Source: an uncultured Bacteroidales bacterium
Lineage (GTDB): Bacteria > Bacteroidota > Bacteroidia > Bacteroidales > FEN-979
Direction of reading: 5' to 3'
DNA: 62,781 bases
Assembly (NCBI GenBank): GCA_903916595.1
Contig: CAIWXI010000039.1
Span: forward strand, 1-62,781
Position numbers and translations under genes: made by a program. The notes under the pieces were generated by a model. The model made no database searches and was not told where the DNA came from. It saw only the letters and a list, made by a program, of their open reading frames with translations. Positions within the stretch are counted from its first letter, which is position 1; every line of letters begins with the position of its first letter. This document shows positions 18,301 through 26,879 of this stretch, piece after piece.

Positions 18301-19645
18301 TGTTACCCAGGCAGGAGCTACACCCACGCTCAGTGTAACCCCGCCAAACCAGAATGTCCCTGATTCTCCGACAGGTTCAACCAATTTTACTGTGACTTCC
18401 AATGCCGACTGGACCGTTGTTTCGGATCAGACATGGTGTACTGTAACTCCCTCGGGTACAGGAAACGGAGTTATAACAGCGTCTTATGCACAGAACCTCA
18501 CAACCAGTTCCAGGGTTGCAAACATAACAGTAACTGTTGCAACTCTCAGCCCTATCACCGTAACATTGACTCAGGCGGCTTCCGCACCCATGTTGTCAGT
18601 TACCCCGCCGAATCAAAATGTGGCCTATTCACCGGCTGCCTCTGTTGATTTTACGGTTACTTCCAACACATCCTGGACCACCAGCAGCAATGCAGCCTGG
18701 TGTATTGTAACACCTTCTTCCTCATCAGGAAATGGTACGATTACTGCATCTTATTCGGTAAACCCTGATCCGGCTCCCCGTGTTGCCACTATTACAATTA
18801 CAGCCACCGGCCTTTCGCCGGTAACCGTAACGGTGACTCAGGATTTTGCTGCTGCCACACTTTCAGTTCAACCTTCGAATCAAAATGTACCCGCATCCCC
18901 TGCATCAAACACCAGCTTTGGCGTTACTTCAAATTCAAGCTGGTCAGTTGTTTCAGATCAGGGATGGTGTACGGTTAATCCTTCAGGGACAGGCAATGGA
19001 ACAATCACAGCAAATTATACCGAAAACACATCTCCCAGCAGCAGGATGGCGAACATCACCGTTACTGTGACCGGGATTACTCCTGTTGTTGTAACTGTAA
19101 CCCAGGCCGGAATCAACCCTACACTGACTGTCAGTCCTCCGAACCAGAATGTAGCATATCCTGCGGGAAATACTTCTTTTAGTGTTTCTTCCAATTCGTC
19201 GTGGACAGCCGTGAGTGATTCTTCATGGCTTACAGTTACTCCTTCCGGTACTGGTAATGGCATAATTGATGCGGTTTTCCTGCAAAACCCCTATTATGTT
19301 TCCAGAGTTGCAACGATCACAGTGACAGTTGCAGGGATACCTGCTCAGATGGTTACAGTATCCCAGGCGCAGTCGACTGTTTCAGTACCTGAGCTTAGCG
19401 GAAATTCTATCCGTATCATTCCGAACCCTGCAAATGGTGTGTTCAGAGTTGATCTTGGCTTACTGAAGTATGAATCAGTAAAAGTCACTGTCATGGATCT
19501 TAGCGGAAAAACTATATTGTACAAAGTATGCTGGGAAAAACCGGACTTGAGATTTGATCTTTCTGGTACACCAGATGGATCATATGTGGTAAGGGTTTCA
19601 ACAGAAGCAGGAGAAGTTACCCAGAAGCTTATTCTGAAGCACTAA
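15368..19645 (+). CDS. Large secreted T9SS cargo protein with five BACON-like repeats
   Basis: This 1425-residue secreted protein starts with a signal peptide (1-22, ending TSFGQ). Residues about 110-540 form an unassigned globular region (MPPDTQGDVG, DGDPIVLYDQ, RWGDYAMMSVDP) shared with the next gene. Two fibronectin-like segments follow (about 540-735), then a MAM/cleaved-adhesin-like domain (about 740-895). Five BACON-like beta-sandwich repeats of about 88 residues start near codons 898, 987, 1074, 1163 and 1251, each opening with a variant of LxVxPxNQNV. The C-terminus (about 1350-1425, IIPNPANGVF to QKLILKH) is a T9SS type A sorting domain. It should be exported and anchored on the surface; adhesion or glycan binding is an inference. 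Confidence 0.9.
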   Translation: MKKSPFFILLMLFGFMAVTSFGQNRSNNTVRITTPDGLETYYSTPLYFDKSLPLRDLVKNAPAAAANKKRERDEVPNHVGPGYTPPGFTVDPVWQNWQNTNAAENTTSSAPIVNIDGVTNLDGVMPPDTQGDVGLNYYFQMINCHFAIYQKNGSATPVLGPSLLSVLFTGVGAPWEGTSDGDPIVLYDQGADRWLVSQFSLPNYPSSPFAMLVAISVTNDPTGSWYRYVYNFNGIMPDYPKFGVWSDGYYLSVNQFTGASGPAACVWQRSKMLTGDPTAGFIYKNCSTAGGVMIPSDWDGINAPVSGEPNHFTFISGANLKIYDFHTDWVTVANSTCALAYTLTPAAFNTNFCTDSREACIPQPGTSTKLETLSDRLMFRVQYRNFGSYQTLVTSHSVNVASLQSGCRWYELRSTGSGAGWDIYQQGTWEPDAPNRWMPSIAMNGSGDIALGYSVSDGTSTYPSIRYTGRRSTDALGTMTVPEQTIIAGTASQGGGSRWGDYAMMSVDPTDDLTFWFTSEYVQTAGSFNWKTRIASFKFSNNPVITTTDATAITPTTATLNGTINPNGLAATYHFEWGTTTSYGNSTTTVSAGSGTSAVPVSAPITGLTAGTTYHFRLTGVNSDGSTNGNDMSFTPGAAIVTTTAATAIAMTTATSGGNVVSDGGGAVSVRGVCWATTANPTTAGSHTTDGAGLGTFTSSLTGLTSNTLYHIRAYATNSYGTWYGSDLTFTSLCGIYTPPLTEAFTNTTIPSCWSQVDHQGNGMIWLFGVITNTGAPVLTGNYAYLNSRAYGAGNSQNADLITPVLDCSAFSTITLGFSHYFRSGGGGIGTLSYSSDGGSTWTTIQTWTTSSTNPATFSQPVTGAAGHAAVQFRWNYTATYGYWWAIDNISVTGTSANTLTVTPPNQNVPATPAGSTPFSVTCSTSWNAASNQTWCTVNPSGTGNGTITANYTVNTSASSRVATITVTASGAPTVTVTVTQAGATPTLSVTPPNQNVPDSPTGSTNFTVTSNADWTVVSDQTWCTVTPSGTGNGVITASYAQNLTTSSRVANITVTVATLSPITVTLTQAASAPMLSVTPPNQNVAYSPAASVDFTVTSNTSWTTSSNAAWCIVTPSSSSGNGTITASYSVNPDPAPRVATITITATGLSPVTVTVTQDFAAATLSVQPSNQNVPASPASNTSFGVTSNSSWSVVSDQGWCTVNPSGTGNGTITANYTENTSPSSRMANITVTVTGITPVVVTVTQAGINPTLTVSPPNQNVAYPAGNTSFSVSSNSSWTAVSDSSWLTVTPSGTGNGIIDAVFLQNPYYVSRVATITVTVAGIPAQMVTVSQAQSTVSVPELSGNSIRIIPNPANGVFRVDLGLLKYESVKVTVMDLSGKTILYKVCWEKPDLRFDLSGTPDGSYVVRVSTEAGEVTQKLILKH
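18061..19380 (+). repeat. Five in-frame BACON-type coding repeats
   Basis: Repeat units of about 265 bp begin near 18061, 18328, 18590, 18856 and 19121. Each encodes the pattern LxVxPxNQNV, then a SxxWxxxSxxxWCxVxPSGTGNG core and a closing xVTVTQA strand. The first four have WC in the core, while the last has WL and ends in VSQAQSTVSV, as in the single repeat of the neighbouring paralogue. This suggests duplication of internal units in front of a conserved terminal one. Confidence 0.85.
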
Positions 19646-19661
19646 CAAATATCTTACACGC

Positions 19662-22600
19662 ATGAAAAAAGTTTTGTCCTTTATAATGTTACTGTTATTG
19701 GCTTTTCTGGCCGGTACCGTCTCCGGTCAGAAAAAACACAATAATATCACAAGGGTACTGTGTGCCGACAGTATAGAAACCTTTGTTTCCACCCCTGTTT
19801 ATTTTGACATAACGCCTCCCTTGCGTCAGATGAAAGAGTTTCTCCCAAAGAAAGAAAAAATGGAGAAAGAAAAAAGAGAAATTGAAAATCGCGTAAATAC
19901 CCGTTATGGCGGGCTCGAACCGTTTATACTGCAAGAGGACCCGGTGTGGCAGAAACAGGATGGCACCTATCTTCCTCAAACCCCCGGTCCCATTGCGAAC
20001 TTTGAAGGAGTCGGCAACCTGTCGGGAGTGATGCCCCCTGATACACAAGGTGACGTGGGAACGGATAAATATATTCAGGTAGTCAATTCGAATTTTGCGG
20101 TTTATTCAAAGGCAGGTGCGGTTGTTATGGGGCCATTGGCGTTACATACAATATGGCAAGGCATCCCTTATCCCTGGAGCGGACGAGATGACGGAGACCC
20201 GATTGTTCTGTATGATCAGGCAGCACAACGCTGGCTTATTTCACAGTTTGCTTTACCAACGGGTCAGCAGGCAATACTTGTTGCTATTTCGCAGACATCA
20301 GATCCTACAGGTTCATGGTACAGGTATGTTTTTAATTTTACAACCACTATGCCCGATTATCCCAAATTCGGAGTTTGGCCCGATGGTTATTATGTTTCAT
20401 TTAACCAGTTTAACGGTTCCAGCGGAGTAGGAGCCTGTGCCCTGGATCGCGCTAAAATGCTTATCGGAGACCCTACAGCTCTCCTGCAGTATAAAAATTT
20501 AACCGGTTTAGATCCAGACAATATGCTGCCTTCCGATTGGGATGGCGCCACAGCACCTCCGGCGGGAGAACCAAATTATTTTACGTATTTTAATGACTGG
20601 ACTGTTCCTTCGGCTCCCACTTTAAAGATATGGTCTTTTCATGCTGACTGGACAACCCCGGCCAACACCACGTTTGCATTAACATCCACTCTTACACCGG
20701 CTGCTTTCAGCTCTTTTTTCTGTTCAGACCCCAGGGGGCGATGCCTTCCGCAGCCAAATACTACATCTAAACTGGAGTCGTTGTCAGACCGTCTGATGTA
20801 CCGTTTGCAGTACAGGAATTTTGGCAGTTACCAGGCCATGGTTACAAATCACACGGTGAATGTGGATGGAGCCGGGCATGCAGGTATCCGCTGGTATGAA
20901 CTTAGAAATACCGGGGCTGCAGGATGGTCCATTTTTCAGCAGGGGACCTATGCTCCCGATTTACCTAACCGGTGGATGGGCAGTGCGGCCATGAACGCGC
21001 TGGGAGATATAGCTTTGGGCTATACCGTTGCCAATGCTTCCATAGTGTATCCCTCTATACGTTATACCGGACGACATGCCGCTGATCCTCCTGGCCAGAT
21101 GACAATTTCGGAGCAGACACTAATTGCCGGCACAGGTTCACAAACCTATGCAGGCGTGGGCCGCTGGGGCGATTATTCCATGATGTCGGTAGATCCATCC
21201 GATGATCTGACGTTCTGGTTTACTACAGAATATGTGCAGACTTCAGGTGACTTTAACTGGCAAACACGTGTCGGATCTTTCAGATTCAGCGACAATCCAA
21301 CGTTAAACACTCTGGATGCCACAGCCATTACACCTGCAACTGCCACACTGAACGGGACCATTAATCCTAACGGATTAAATTCCACCTATAGTTTTGAATG
21401 GGGGAATACTACCGCTTATGGCTCCAACACTCCGGTTACCTCAGCCGGTTCTGGTACGGCCAATGTGGATGTGAATGCCACACTAACGGGCCTGAGTGGT
21501 GGAACGACCTGTCATTTCCGGCTTACCGGAGTCAACAGCGCCGGTAATACCAATGCGAATGACATGTTTTTTACACCCGGTGGGGCAATTTTAACAACCA
21601 CGGAAGCTACAGCCATTACCCCGACCACGGCCACTTCCGGAGGAATTGTAGTTTCCGATGGGGGAGGCGCAGTTTCTGCCCGTGGAGTATGCTGGAGCAC
21701 TTCTGCCAACCCGACCATTTCAGACAATCATACTACCGATGGTTCAGGTTTGGGAACATTCACAAGTTCAATCACCGGCCTTGCTTCCAATACCCTTTAT
21801 CATATCAGGGCCTATGCTACGAACAGCTATGGAACCTTTTACGGCATTAATCTGTCTTTTACAACGCAATGCGGGAGCTTTTTCCTGCCTTTCAGTGAGC
21901 TGTTCAATGGCACCTTAATTCCCACATGCTGGTCACAGGTTGACCATCAGGGAAATGGCCAGATATGGAAGTTCGGGGTAGTCAATGGCGGGCTTATTCA
22001 CCTTACAGGGAATTATACTTATCTGAACAGCCGCGCATTTGGCTCGGGAAATACCCAGAATGTGGATCTCGTAAGCCCGGTTTTTGACTGTTCAGCATTC
22101 ACTGATATTACCATGGCATTCGAACATTATTTTCAAGGCGGAAATGGCTCATCAGGAACTCTATCATATACTATTGATGCAGGAAACACCTGGACCGTCA
22201 TTCAGACTTACGTCTCGTCCACTACGAATCCGGCGTCATTCTACGAATTCATTCCGGGAGCTAATGGCCAATCACAGGTTCAGTTCCGCTGGAATTACAC
22301 CGGAACATATGGATATTACTGGGCGTTTAACAATTTATCCATTACAGGAACACAAACCAGTACTCTCTCTGTGACTCCTTCAAATCAGAATGTTCCGGCA
22401 TCACCAGCGGGATCGACCAGTTTTGCTGTTACCTCCAATGTCTCCTGGTCGGCGTCCTGTGACTCTTCTTGGCTCACCGTTACACCTTCAGGAACCGGCG
22501 ACGGAACCATTGATGCCGCTTTCCTTGAAAACCCATACTATGTCTCAAGAACAGCAGCGATTTCTGTGACGGTAGCGGGCTTGCCTCCTCAATTGGTTAC

Positions 22601-22889
22601 TGTAAGCCAGGCACAGTCGACCGTGTCGGTTTCTGAGACTGATTCTGATGCAATTCATATCATCCCTAACCCATCAAAAGGGACATTCCGGATTGATATG
22701 GGGAAAATCAAATTTTTACCGCTTACCGTATCTGTTTTGGATAACAGCGGAAGAATCATTATGCACAAGGTATGCTTTGAAAAGCGGGATCTTTTGTTTG
22801 ATCTTTCCTCTGCTCAGGAGGGGTTTTATTTTGTGAAGGTCACTGCAGATGACCGGAAAATGACCCGGAAACTCTTACTGAAACATTAG
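19662..22889 (+). CDS. Secreted T9SS cargo protein, paralogue with one BACON-like repeat
   Basis: This 1075-residue protein is collinear with the preceding one. It has a signal peptide (1-22, ending GTVSGQ), a lysine/glutamate-rich spacer at 60-77, the same unassigned globular region, fibronectin-like segments, a MAM-like domain and a T9SS type A sorting domain (IIPNPSKGTF to RKLLLKH). It has only one BACON-like repeat (about 899-985), against five in the upstream copy. The 16-nt gap between the genes indicates co-transcription and a tandem duplication. The pair shares clear residue-level similarity over its whole length, but the spacer segment has diverged. Confidence 0.9.
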   Translation: MKKVLSFIMLLLLAFLAGTVSGQKKHNNITRVLCADSIETFVSTPVYFDITPPLRQMKEFLPKKEKMEKEKREIENRVNTRYGGLEPFILQEDPVWQKQDGTYLPQTPGPIANFEGVGNLSGVMPPDTQGDVGTDKYIQVVNSNFAVYSKAGAVVMGPLALHTIWQGIPYPWSGRDDGDPIVLYDQAAQRWLISQFALPTGQQAILVAISQTSDPTGSWYRYVFNFTTTMPDYPKFGVWPDGYYVSFNQFNGSSGVGACALDRAKMLIGDPTALLQYKNLTGLDPDNMLPSDWDGATAPPAGEPNYFTYFNDWTVPSAPTLKIWSFHADWTTPANTTFALTSTLTPAAFSSFFCSDPRGRCLPQPNTTSKLESLSDRLMYRLQYRNFGSYQAMVTNHTVNVDGAGHAGIRWYELRNTGAAGWSIFQQGTYAPDLPNRWMGSAAMNALGDIALGYTVANASIVYPSIRYTGRHAADPPGQMTISEQTLIAGTGSQTYAGVGRWGDYSMMSVDPSDDLTFWFTTEYVQTSGDFNWQTRVGSFRFSDNPTLNTLDATAITPATATLNGTINPNGLNSTYSFEWGNTTAYGSNTPVTSAGSGTANVDVNATLTGLSGGTTCHFRLTGVNSAGNTNANDMFFTPGGAILTTTEATAITPTTATSGGIVVSDGGGAVSARGVCWSTSANPTISDNHTTDGSGLGTFTSSITGLASNTLYHIRAYATNSYGTFYGINLSFTTQCGSFFLPFSELFNGTLIPTCWSQVDHQGNGQIWKFGVVNGGLIHLTGNYTYLNSRAFGSGNTQNVDLVSPVFDCSAFTDITMAFEHYFQGGNGSSGTLSYTIDAGNTWTVIQTYVSSTTNPASFYEFIPGANGQSQVQFRWNYTGTYGYYWAFNNLSITGTQTSTLSVTPSNQNVPASPAGSTSFAVTSNVSWSASCDSSWLTVTPSGTGDGTIDAAFLENPYYVSRTAAISVTVAGLPPQLVTVSQAQSTVSVSETDSDAIHIIPNPSKGTFRIDMGKIKFLPLTVSVLDNSGRIIMHKVCFEKRDLLFDLSSAQEGFYFVKVTADDRKMTRKLLLKH

Positions 22890-22908
22890 CAGGTCAAATA
22901 CTATTATC

Positions 22909-23361
22909 ATGAATCTGGAAGAAAAGATCAACGGGGATATCAAAACAGCTATGTTGGCCAGGGAACAAGATAAACTGGAAGCCATTCGTGCCGTGAAGGC
23001 AGCCATACTGCTGGAGAAATCAAAGGAAAGCGGAACAGGAGCGATTGATGAGGTGGCTGAACTTAAATTGCTGCAGAAACTTGTCAAGCAACGTAAAGAG
23101 TCGGCTCAGGTATACCTTGCCGGCAAGCGTGAAGACCTGGCAAAAAAAGAACTTTTCGAAGCTTCTATTATAGAAGCTTACCTTCCCAAGCAGCTTAGCC
23201 AGGATGATGTTGCCGCAAAGATTCAGCAGATTATTGCTCAGACCGGAGCGGCCTCTGTAAAAGATATGGGAAAGGTGATGGGTCTGGCCAGCAAGGAATT
23301 TGCCGGAAGGGCCGACAATAAAATGATCTCTGAGATCGTCAAACGCCTGCTCGGAGTATAA
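22909..23361 (+). CDS. GatB/YqeY domain-containing protein
   Basis: This 150-residue cytoplasmic protein matches the YqeY family along its full length: helical N-terminus (IKTAMLAREQDKLEAIRAVKAAI), a KLVKQRKESAQVY segment, and EAYLPKQLSQ followed by MGKVMG and the C-terminal helix. The fold is shared with the tail of GatB, which contacts tRNA in the amidotransferase. The physiological role of free YqeY is uncertain. It is 19 nt downstream of the second T9SS gene and 2 nt upstream of a methyltransferase gene. Confidence 0.93.
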   Translation: MNLEEKINGDIKTAMLAREQDKLEAIRAVKAAILLEKSKESGTGAIDEVAELKLLQKLVKQRKESAQVYLAGKREDLAKKELFEASIIEAYLPKQLSQDDVAAKIQQIIAQTGAASVKDMGKVMGLASKEFAGRADNKMISEIVKRLLGV

Positions 23362-23363
23362 CT

Positions 23364-24269
23364 ATGGACTTTTTAACTCCTGATCACTGGAATGACTACG
23401 AACTGATCGACACCGGCGGACTTGAAAAGCTGGAACGATTCGGGCCGTTCATTCTGGCCCGTCCCGAGCCCCAGGCGGTATGGAAGAAAGCCTTGCCTGA
23501 AACTGAATGGGAAAAACTTGCCCATGCAACATACAGGCGACAGAAAGGAGTCGACCAGGTTAAATCAGAAAATTCTGAAAAAGGAGAGTGGATCAAATTA
23601 AAAAAGATCCCTGATCAGTGGAGTATAGGGTTTCAGTATAAAAGCATGGATGTCAGATTCCGGCTGGGCCTTACTTCTTTCGGGCATATCGGGGTTTTCC
23701 CTGAACAGGCTGTGAATTGGGAATTCATCTACGATCAAATCTCAGGGCTGTTGAAGAAACAGCAGAATTTCAGGGTTCTTAATCTCTTTGCTTATACCGG
23801 GGGCGCATCTCTGGCGGCCAGGGCAGCGGGCGCTGATGTAGTGCATGTAGATTCATCAAAACCAACTCTGACCTGGGCCAGGGAGATCATGGAACTGTCG
23901 AAACTTGACGGCATTCGTTGGGTTTTAGAGGATGCCCTCAAATTTATCCGCAGGGAAGCCCATCGCGGGAATAAGTACAATGCAATAATTCTTGATCCCC
24001 CTGCTTACGGAAGGGGACCCGAGGGAGAGAAGTGGCTGCTTCAAAACAGCATAGACGAAATGATGGCACATTGCAGCGAAATACTTGAAACAAAAGATAG
24101 TTTTCTGATTTTCAGCCTTTATTCCATGGGCTTTTCGGCTCAGATTGCCGGGAACCTGGTAAAAACACATTTTAAAACCGGGGTCAAAACCGAATCGGCG
24201 GAACTTTATTTCCCCGACAGAGCTCAACGAAATCTTCCCCTGGGAACCATGCTCAGGCTTACGACCTAA
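23364..24269 (+). CDS. Class I SAM-dependent RNA methyltransferase (RlmI-like)
   Basis: This 301-residue protein has a Rossmann-fold methyltransferase domain with motif I NLFAYTGGASLAARAAGA, an acidic HVDSSKP motif II and the catalytic-type LDPPAYGRGPEG motif. This pattern is typical of RlmI/YccW-related 5-methylcytosine rRNA methyltransferases, although the N-terminal PUA domain of RlmI is missing. The substrate is therefore not certain. It follows YqeY by 2 nt and overlaps the 3' end of the convergent M14 peptidase gene by 4 nt. Confidence 0.88.
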   Translation: MDFLTPDHWNDYELIDTGGLEKLERFGPFILARPEPQAVWKKALPETEWEKLAHATYRRQKGVDQVKSENSEKGEWIKLKKIPDQWSIGFQYKSMDVRFRLGLTSFGHIGVFPEQAVNWEFIYDQISGLLKKQQNFRVLNLFAYTGGASLAARAAGADVVHVDSSKPTLTWAREIMELSKLDGIRWVLEDALKFIRREAHRGNKYNAIILDPPAYGRGPEGEKWLLQNSIDEMMAHCSEILETKDSFLIFSLYSMGFSAQIAGNLVKTHFKTGVKTESAELYFPDRAQRNLPLGTMLRLTT

Positions 24270-26854
24270 GGCAGCAGCATCGGGTTAAACAGAAGCTTGT
24301 AGGTAGCCTGGGTGGAAGCCCTGAACTGGGGGCAAAAACCGAAGAGAATCAGTTGTCCTTTTCCCTTTTTCAGCCATACCATCACCGATTTATCGGCCAG
24401 CTTTTCAGGCTTCTCGCAATACCCGCTTAAAAGAATGTTCTCTTCAGGGAATTTTCCGATCACCCTGCGGTCCATATCAAAGTTTGGGATGGAAGTTGCA
24501 AATACAGGTTCGCCCCGGAAGAAAATCCCTGTCGAAGGCGGCATTCCGGCGGTAAAAGGATTCTGTCCAACCAGGTCCATTTTAATGAAGGAACCCGGGC
24601 AATAGAGGCCTTCCTTTGCAAGACGTTTAGAGATATCGGTCACAGGCAGGCGGAATTCCCTGGTGGTATCTCCGGCTTTTACACTTAACAGGCCGGTGAA
24701 CAGTTCAACAGAACCGCCCCAGGAAAGGATCTTTCCTCCCTGATTCAGAAAATCCATGAGTTTTGCCATCCCTTTTTTCCCGATGCCTTTGGTATATTCT
24801 GGAGGGTATGAAGTCGGATAAGTCTGTCCGTCAGATTCGTTCTTTCCTTCCATCAGAATAGATTTATCGTTATCGGGGAAGATCACCAGGTCATAATCCT
24901 TTATAAAATCGGTTTTTTCAAATTCCCCGGGATGGATGATCTTATAAGGTATGTGATAAGTATCGAAAATATACCTTGTCCACCCGGCATCCATATCATG
25001 CATAAACGTTTCAACCAGGCCAATCCTTGAAAGTTTTACCAGGCTCGAAGGAAGTTCGGATCCGACAGCAAGGAAATCAGGGGAAACAGTCATAAGCTTC
25101 AACAGGCTGTCGAGTTTTGAGTTTTTGCCAGCGTCACGTTTAATAATAAAATCACCTTTGGCGTTTCGGTTCACTTCGAGTCCAGAAGCTTTAGCTATAA
25201 ACACGGCTTTAAAACTTTCATTATTGCTAACCGGGAAGCATGCTGCAGCGTAACTATCTGGAGCAGGTTTGTTTAGCCGGAAAGGTCCCTCAAGAAGTTT
25301 GATGCGGGATGTAAGATCCGGGATGAGGGAATCTACTTCAAAGCAGCTTACTCCCCGGTGAAGCGGAAGTGACCAGCTGGCTATATCGTAGGGCTTCATC
25401 ACTTCTCCATCTGGGGTATAATGCCGAACCGGGTATTTCTGTTTTTCGAGTATCTCCTTGATAAATGACCGGAAAGGTTGTGCAAGCGGGACTACTATAC
25501 TGCCTTTCGCAACTGTAAGCCCGTTCAAAAGAATATTGTCCTGAAGCTGGTAGGTGGAAATTCCGTGATCCATCAAAAGGTTAACCAGTGAAACCATTTC
25601 ACTCCGGTCATGCTGTGCTACAGGCAGGATATAATAATAAGGGGCTTCTGTCATCCCTTTCTTCACTTCATTACGGCACATGAAATTCCGGAATTGCAGA
25701 ATAGAGGCCTTGTTTGCGGCAGCAGTCCTGAGAATAGAGTAAGTAGAGGAGGTTTCAAGGTTAACGATATCATTAAGTCTCCACCAGCCGCCTTTCCATG
25801 GTTCAGGGAAGTTGATGCTTTTCTTGTATTCCGAAAGTCCTTTTCCTCCGGTCTCAAGCTCGTTCTCTTCGCAATAGATGGGGCTGGCAACATGTACACT
25901 TGCCGCTTCGGTAAGGAACCCGATCACATTTTTCCAGATACAGGTCTCCGTTGAGCCCGGCCAGTAATCGTCGAAGAGATAATTCTGTGCAATCCCCTTA
26001 AGGCCATCCGCAGTCATATCCTTCATCAGATTTGATCCGAACACTCCGACCCAGTTCCATATCCCTGCATCCACGTTTTCGGCAATGGGGTCATGGGGAG
26101 GAGGGATAAAATACCTTACCCCTTCAGAGCCCATCTGGTGCTTCTCGACCATCACCTGGGGGAACCATTCCTTGCTGTATAAACCGTCGATGGCACGGCT
26201 GTCTTCCTGGGTAAGGGAGATGAAATCGCGGTTGTTGTCGTGCCCGGCGTACTTATGATAGACCCTGGGCAGGGAGCTTCCTTCGAGGTCGGTGCCGACA
26301 TACTTCAGGTAATTCTCAACCACCATATCCATGCCATCGGGATTATGGCAGGGAACAGCCATATATACAACCTCGTTAAGGGATTTCAGTTTCCCGGGAT
26401 CAGTGGTTGTGGCCAGTTCGTAAGCAATCAGGGGCAGGGACTGGGAAGGAGCTACCTCGGTGGAATGCATCGAAAGGGTAGCCAGCACAAAAACTTTCCC
26501 TTCTTCAGCCATTTTTTCGAGCGTAGCGGCAGTAAGTGAGGGGTTCAGTGCAAGCTCCCGGTTGATCTCTTTAAGCTTATCAAGGTTTTTAATGTTATCG
26601 GCGGATGAGATGCACACAACGTACATAGGTTTCCCCATGGGAGTCTGGCCGATCTGAGCGAGTTTTATCCGGGGAGACGATTGCTCAAGCAATTTAAGGT
26701 AGTCGACCAGCTTCTCATAATTGAACAGCTTGCGATCGGTACCGGGTTTAAAACCGAAAAACTCCTCTGGTGTTTTGATCGTCTGCGCCCTGCCTGCATT
26801 TTCAAAGGCCATGATCAATGCAAGGATAAGGCAAAGGGTAAGTATTTTTTTCAT
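24266..26854 (-). CDS. Secreted M14 family zinc carboxypeptidase
   Basis: The ATG at 26854 gives 862 residues beginning with a signal peptide (MKKILTLCLILALIMAF, cleavage near GRAQ). A longer frame to 26941 would overlap hemW and add residues that do not resemble a signal, so it was rejected. The peptidase domain (about 30-380) shows the zinc motif HSTE in LSMHSTEVAPS, VEKHQMG as the likely third zinc ligand, NNRDF for substrate carboxylate binding, and a Glu in FLTEAAS as the possible general base. The C-terminal half (about 450-860) contains a GATase1-like segment (VIFPDND, ILSWGGSVELF). It probably trims peptides in the periplasm. Confidence 0.9.
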   Translation of the reverse strand: MKKILTLCLILALIMAFENAGRAQTIKTPEEFFGFKPGTDRKLFNYEKLVDYLKLLEQSSPRIKLAQIGQTPMGKPMYVVCISSADNIKNLDKLKEINRELALNPSLTAATLEKMAEEGKVFVLATLSMHSTEVAPSQSLPLIAYELATTTDPGKLKSLNEVVYMAVPCHNPDGMDMVVENYLKYVGTDLEGSSLPRVYHKYAGHDNNRDFISLTQEDSRAIDGLYSKEWFPQVMVEKHQMGSEGVRYFIPPPHDPIAENVDAGIWNWVGVFGSNLMKDMTADGLKGIAQNYLFDDYWPGSTETCIWKNVIGFLTEAASVHVASPIYCEENELETGGKGLSEYKKSINFPEPWKGGWWRLNDIVNLETSSTYSILRTAAANKASILQFRNFMCRNEVKKGMTEAPYYYILPVAQHDRSEMVSLVNLLMDHGISTYQLQDNILLNGLTVAKGSIVVPLAQPFRSFIKEILEKQKYPVRHYTPDGEVMKPYDIASWSLPLHRGVSCFEVDSLIPDLTSRIKLLEGPFRLNKPAPDSYAAACFPVSNNESFKAVFIAKASGLEVNRNAKGDFIIKRDAGKNSKLDSLLKLMTVSPDFLAVGSELPSSLVKLSRIGLVETFMHDMDAGWTRYIFDTYHIPYKIIHPGEFEKTDFIKDYDLVIFPDNDKSILMEGKNESDGQTYPTSYPPEYTKGIGKKGMAKLMDFLNQGGKILSWGGSVELFTGLLSVKAGDTTREFRLPVTDISKRLAKEGLYCPGSFIKMDLVGQNPFTAGMPPSTGIFFRGEPVFATSIPNFDMDRRVIGKFPEENILLSGYCEKPEKLADKSVMVWLKKGKGQLILFGFCPQFRASTQATYKLLFNPMLLP

Positions 26855-26879
26855 CAGCAGAATGTTAGGAATAGCAATA

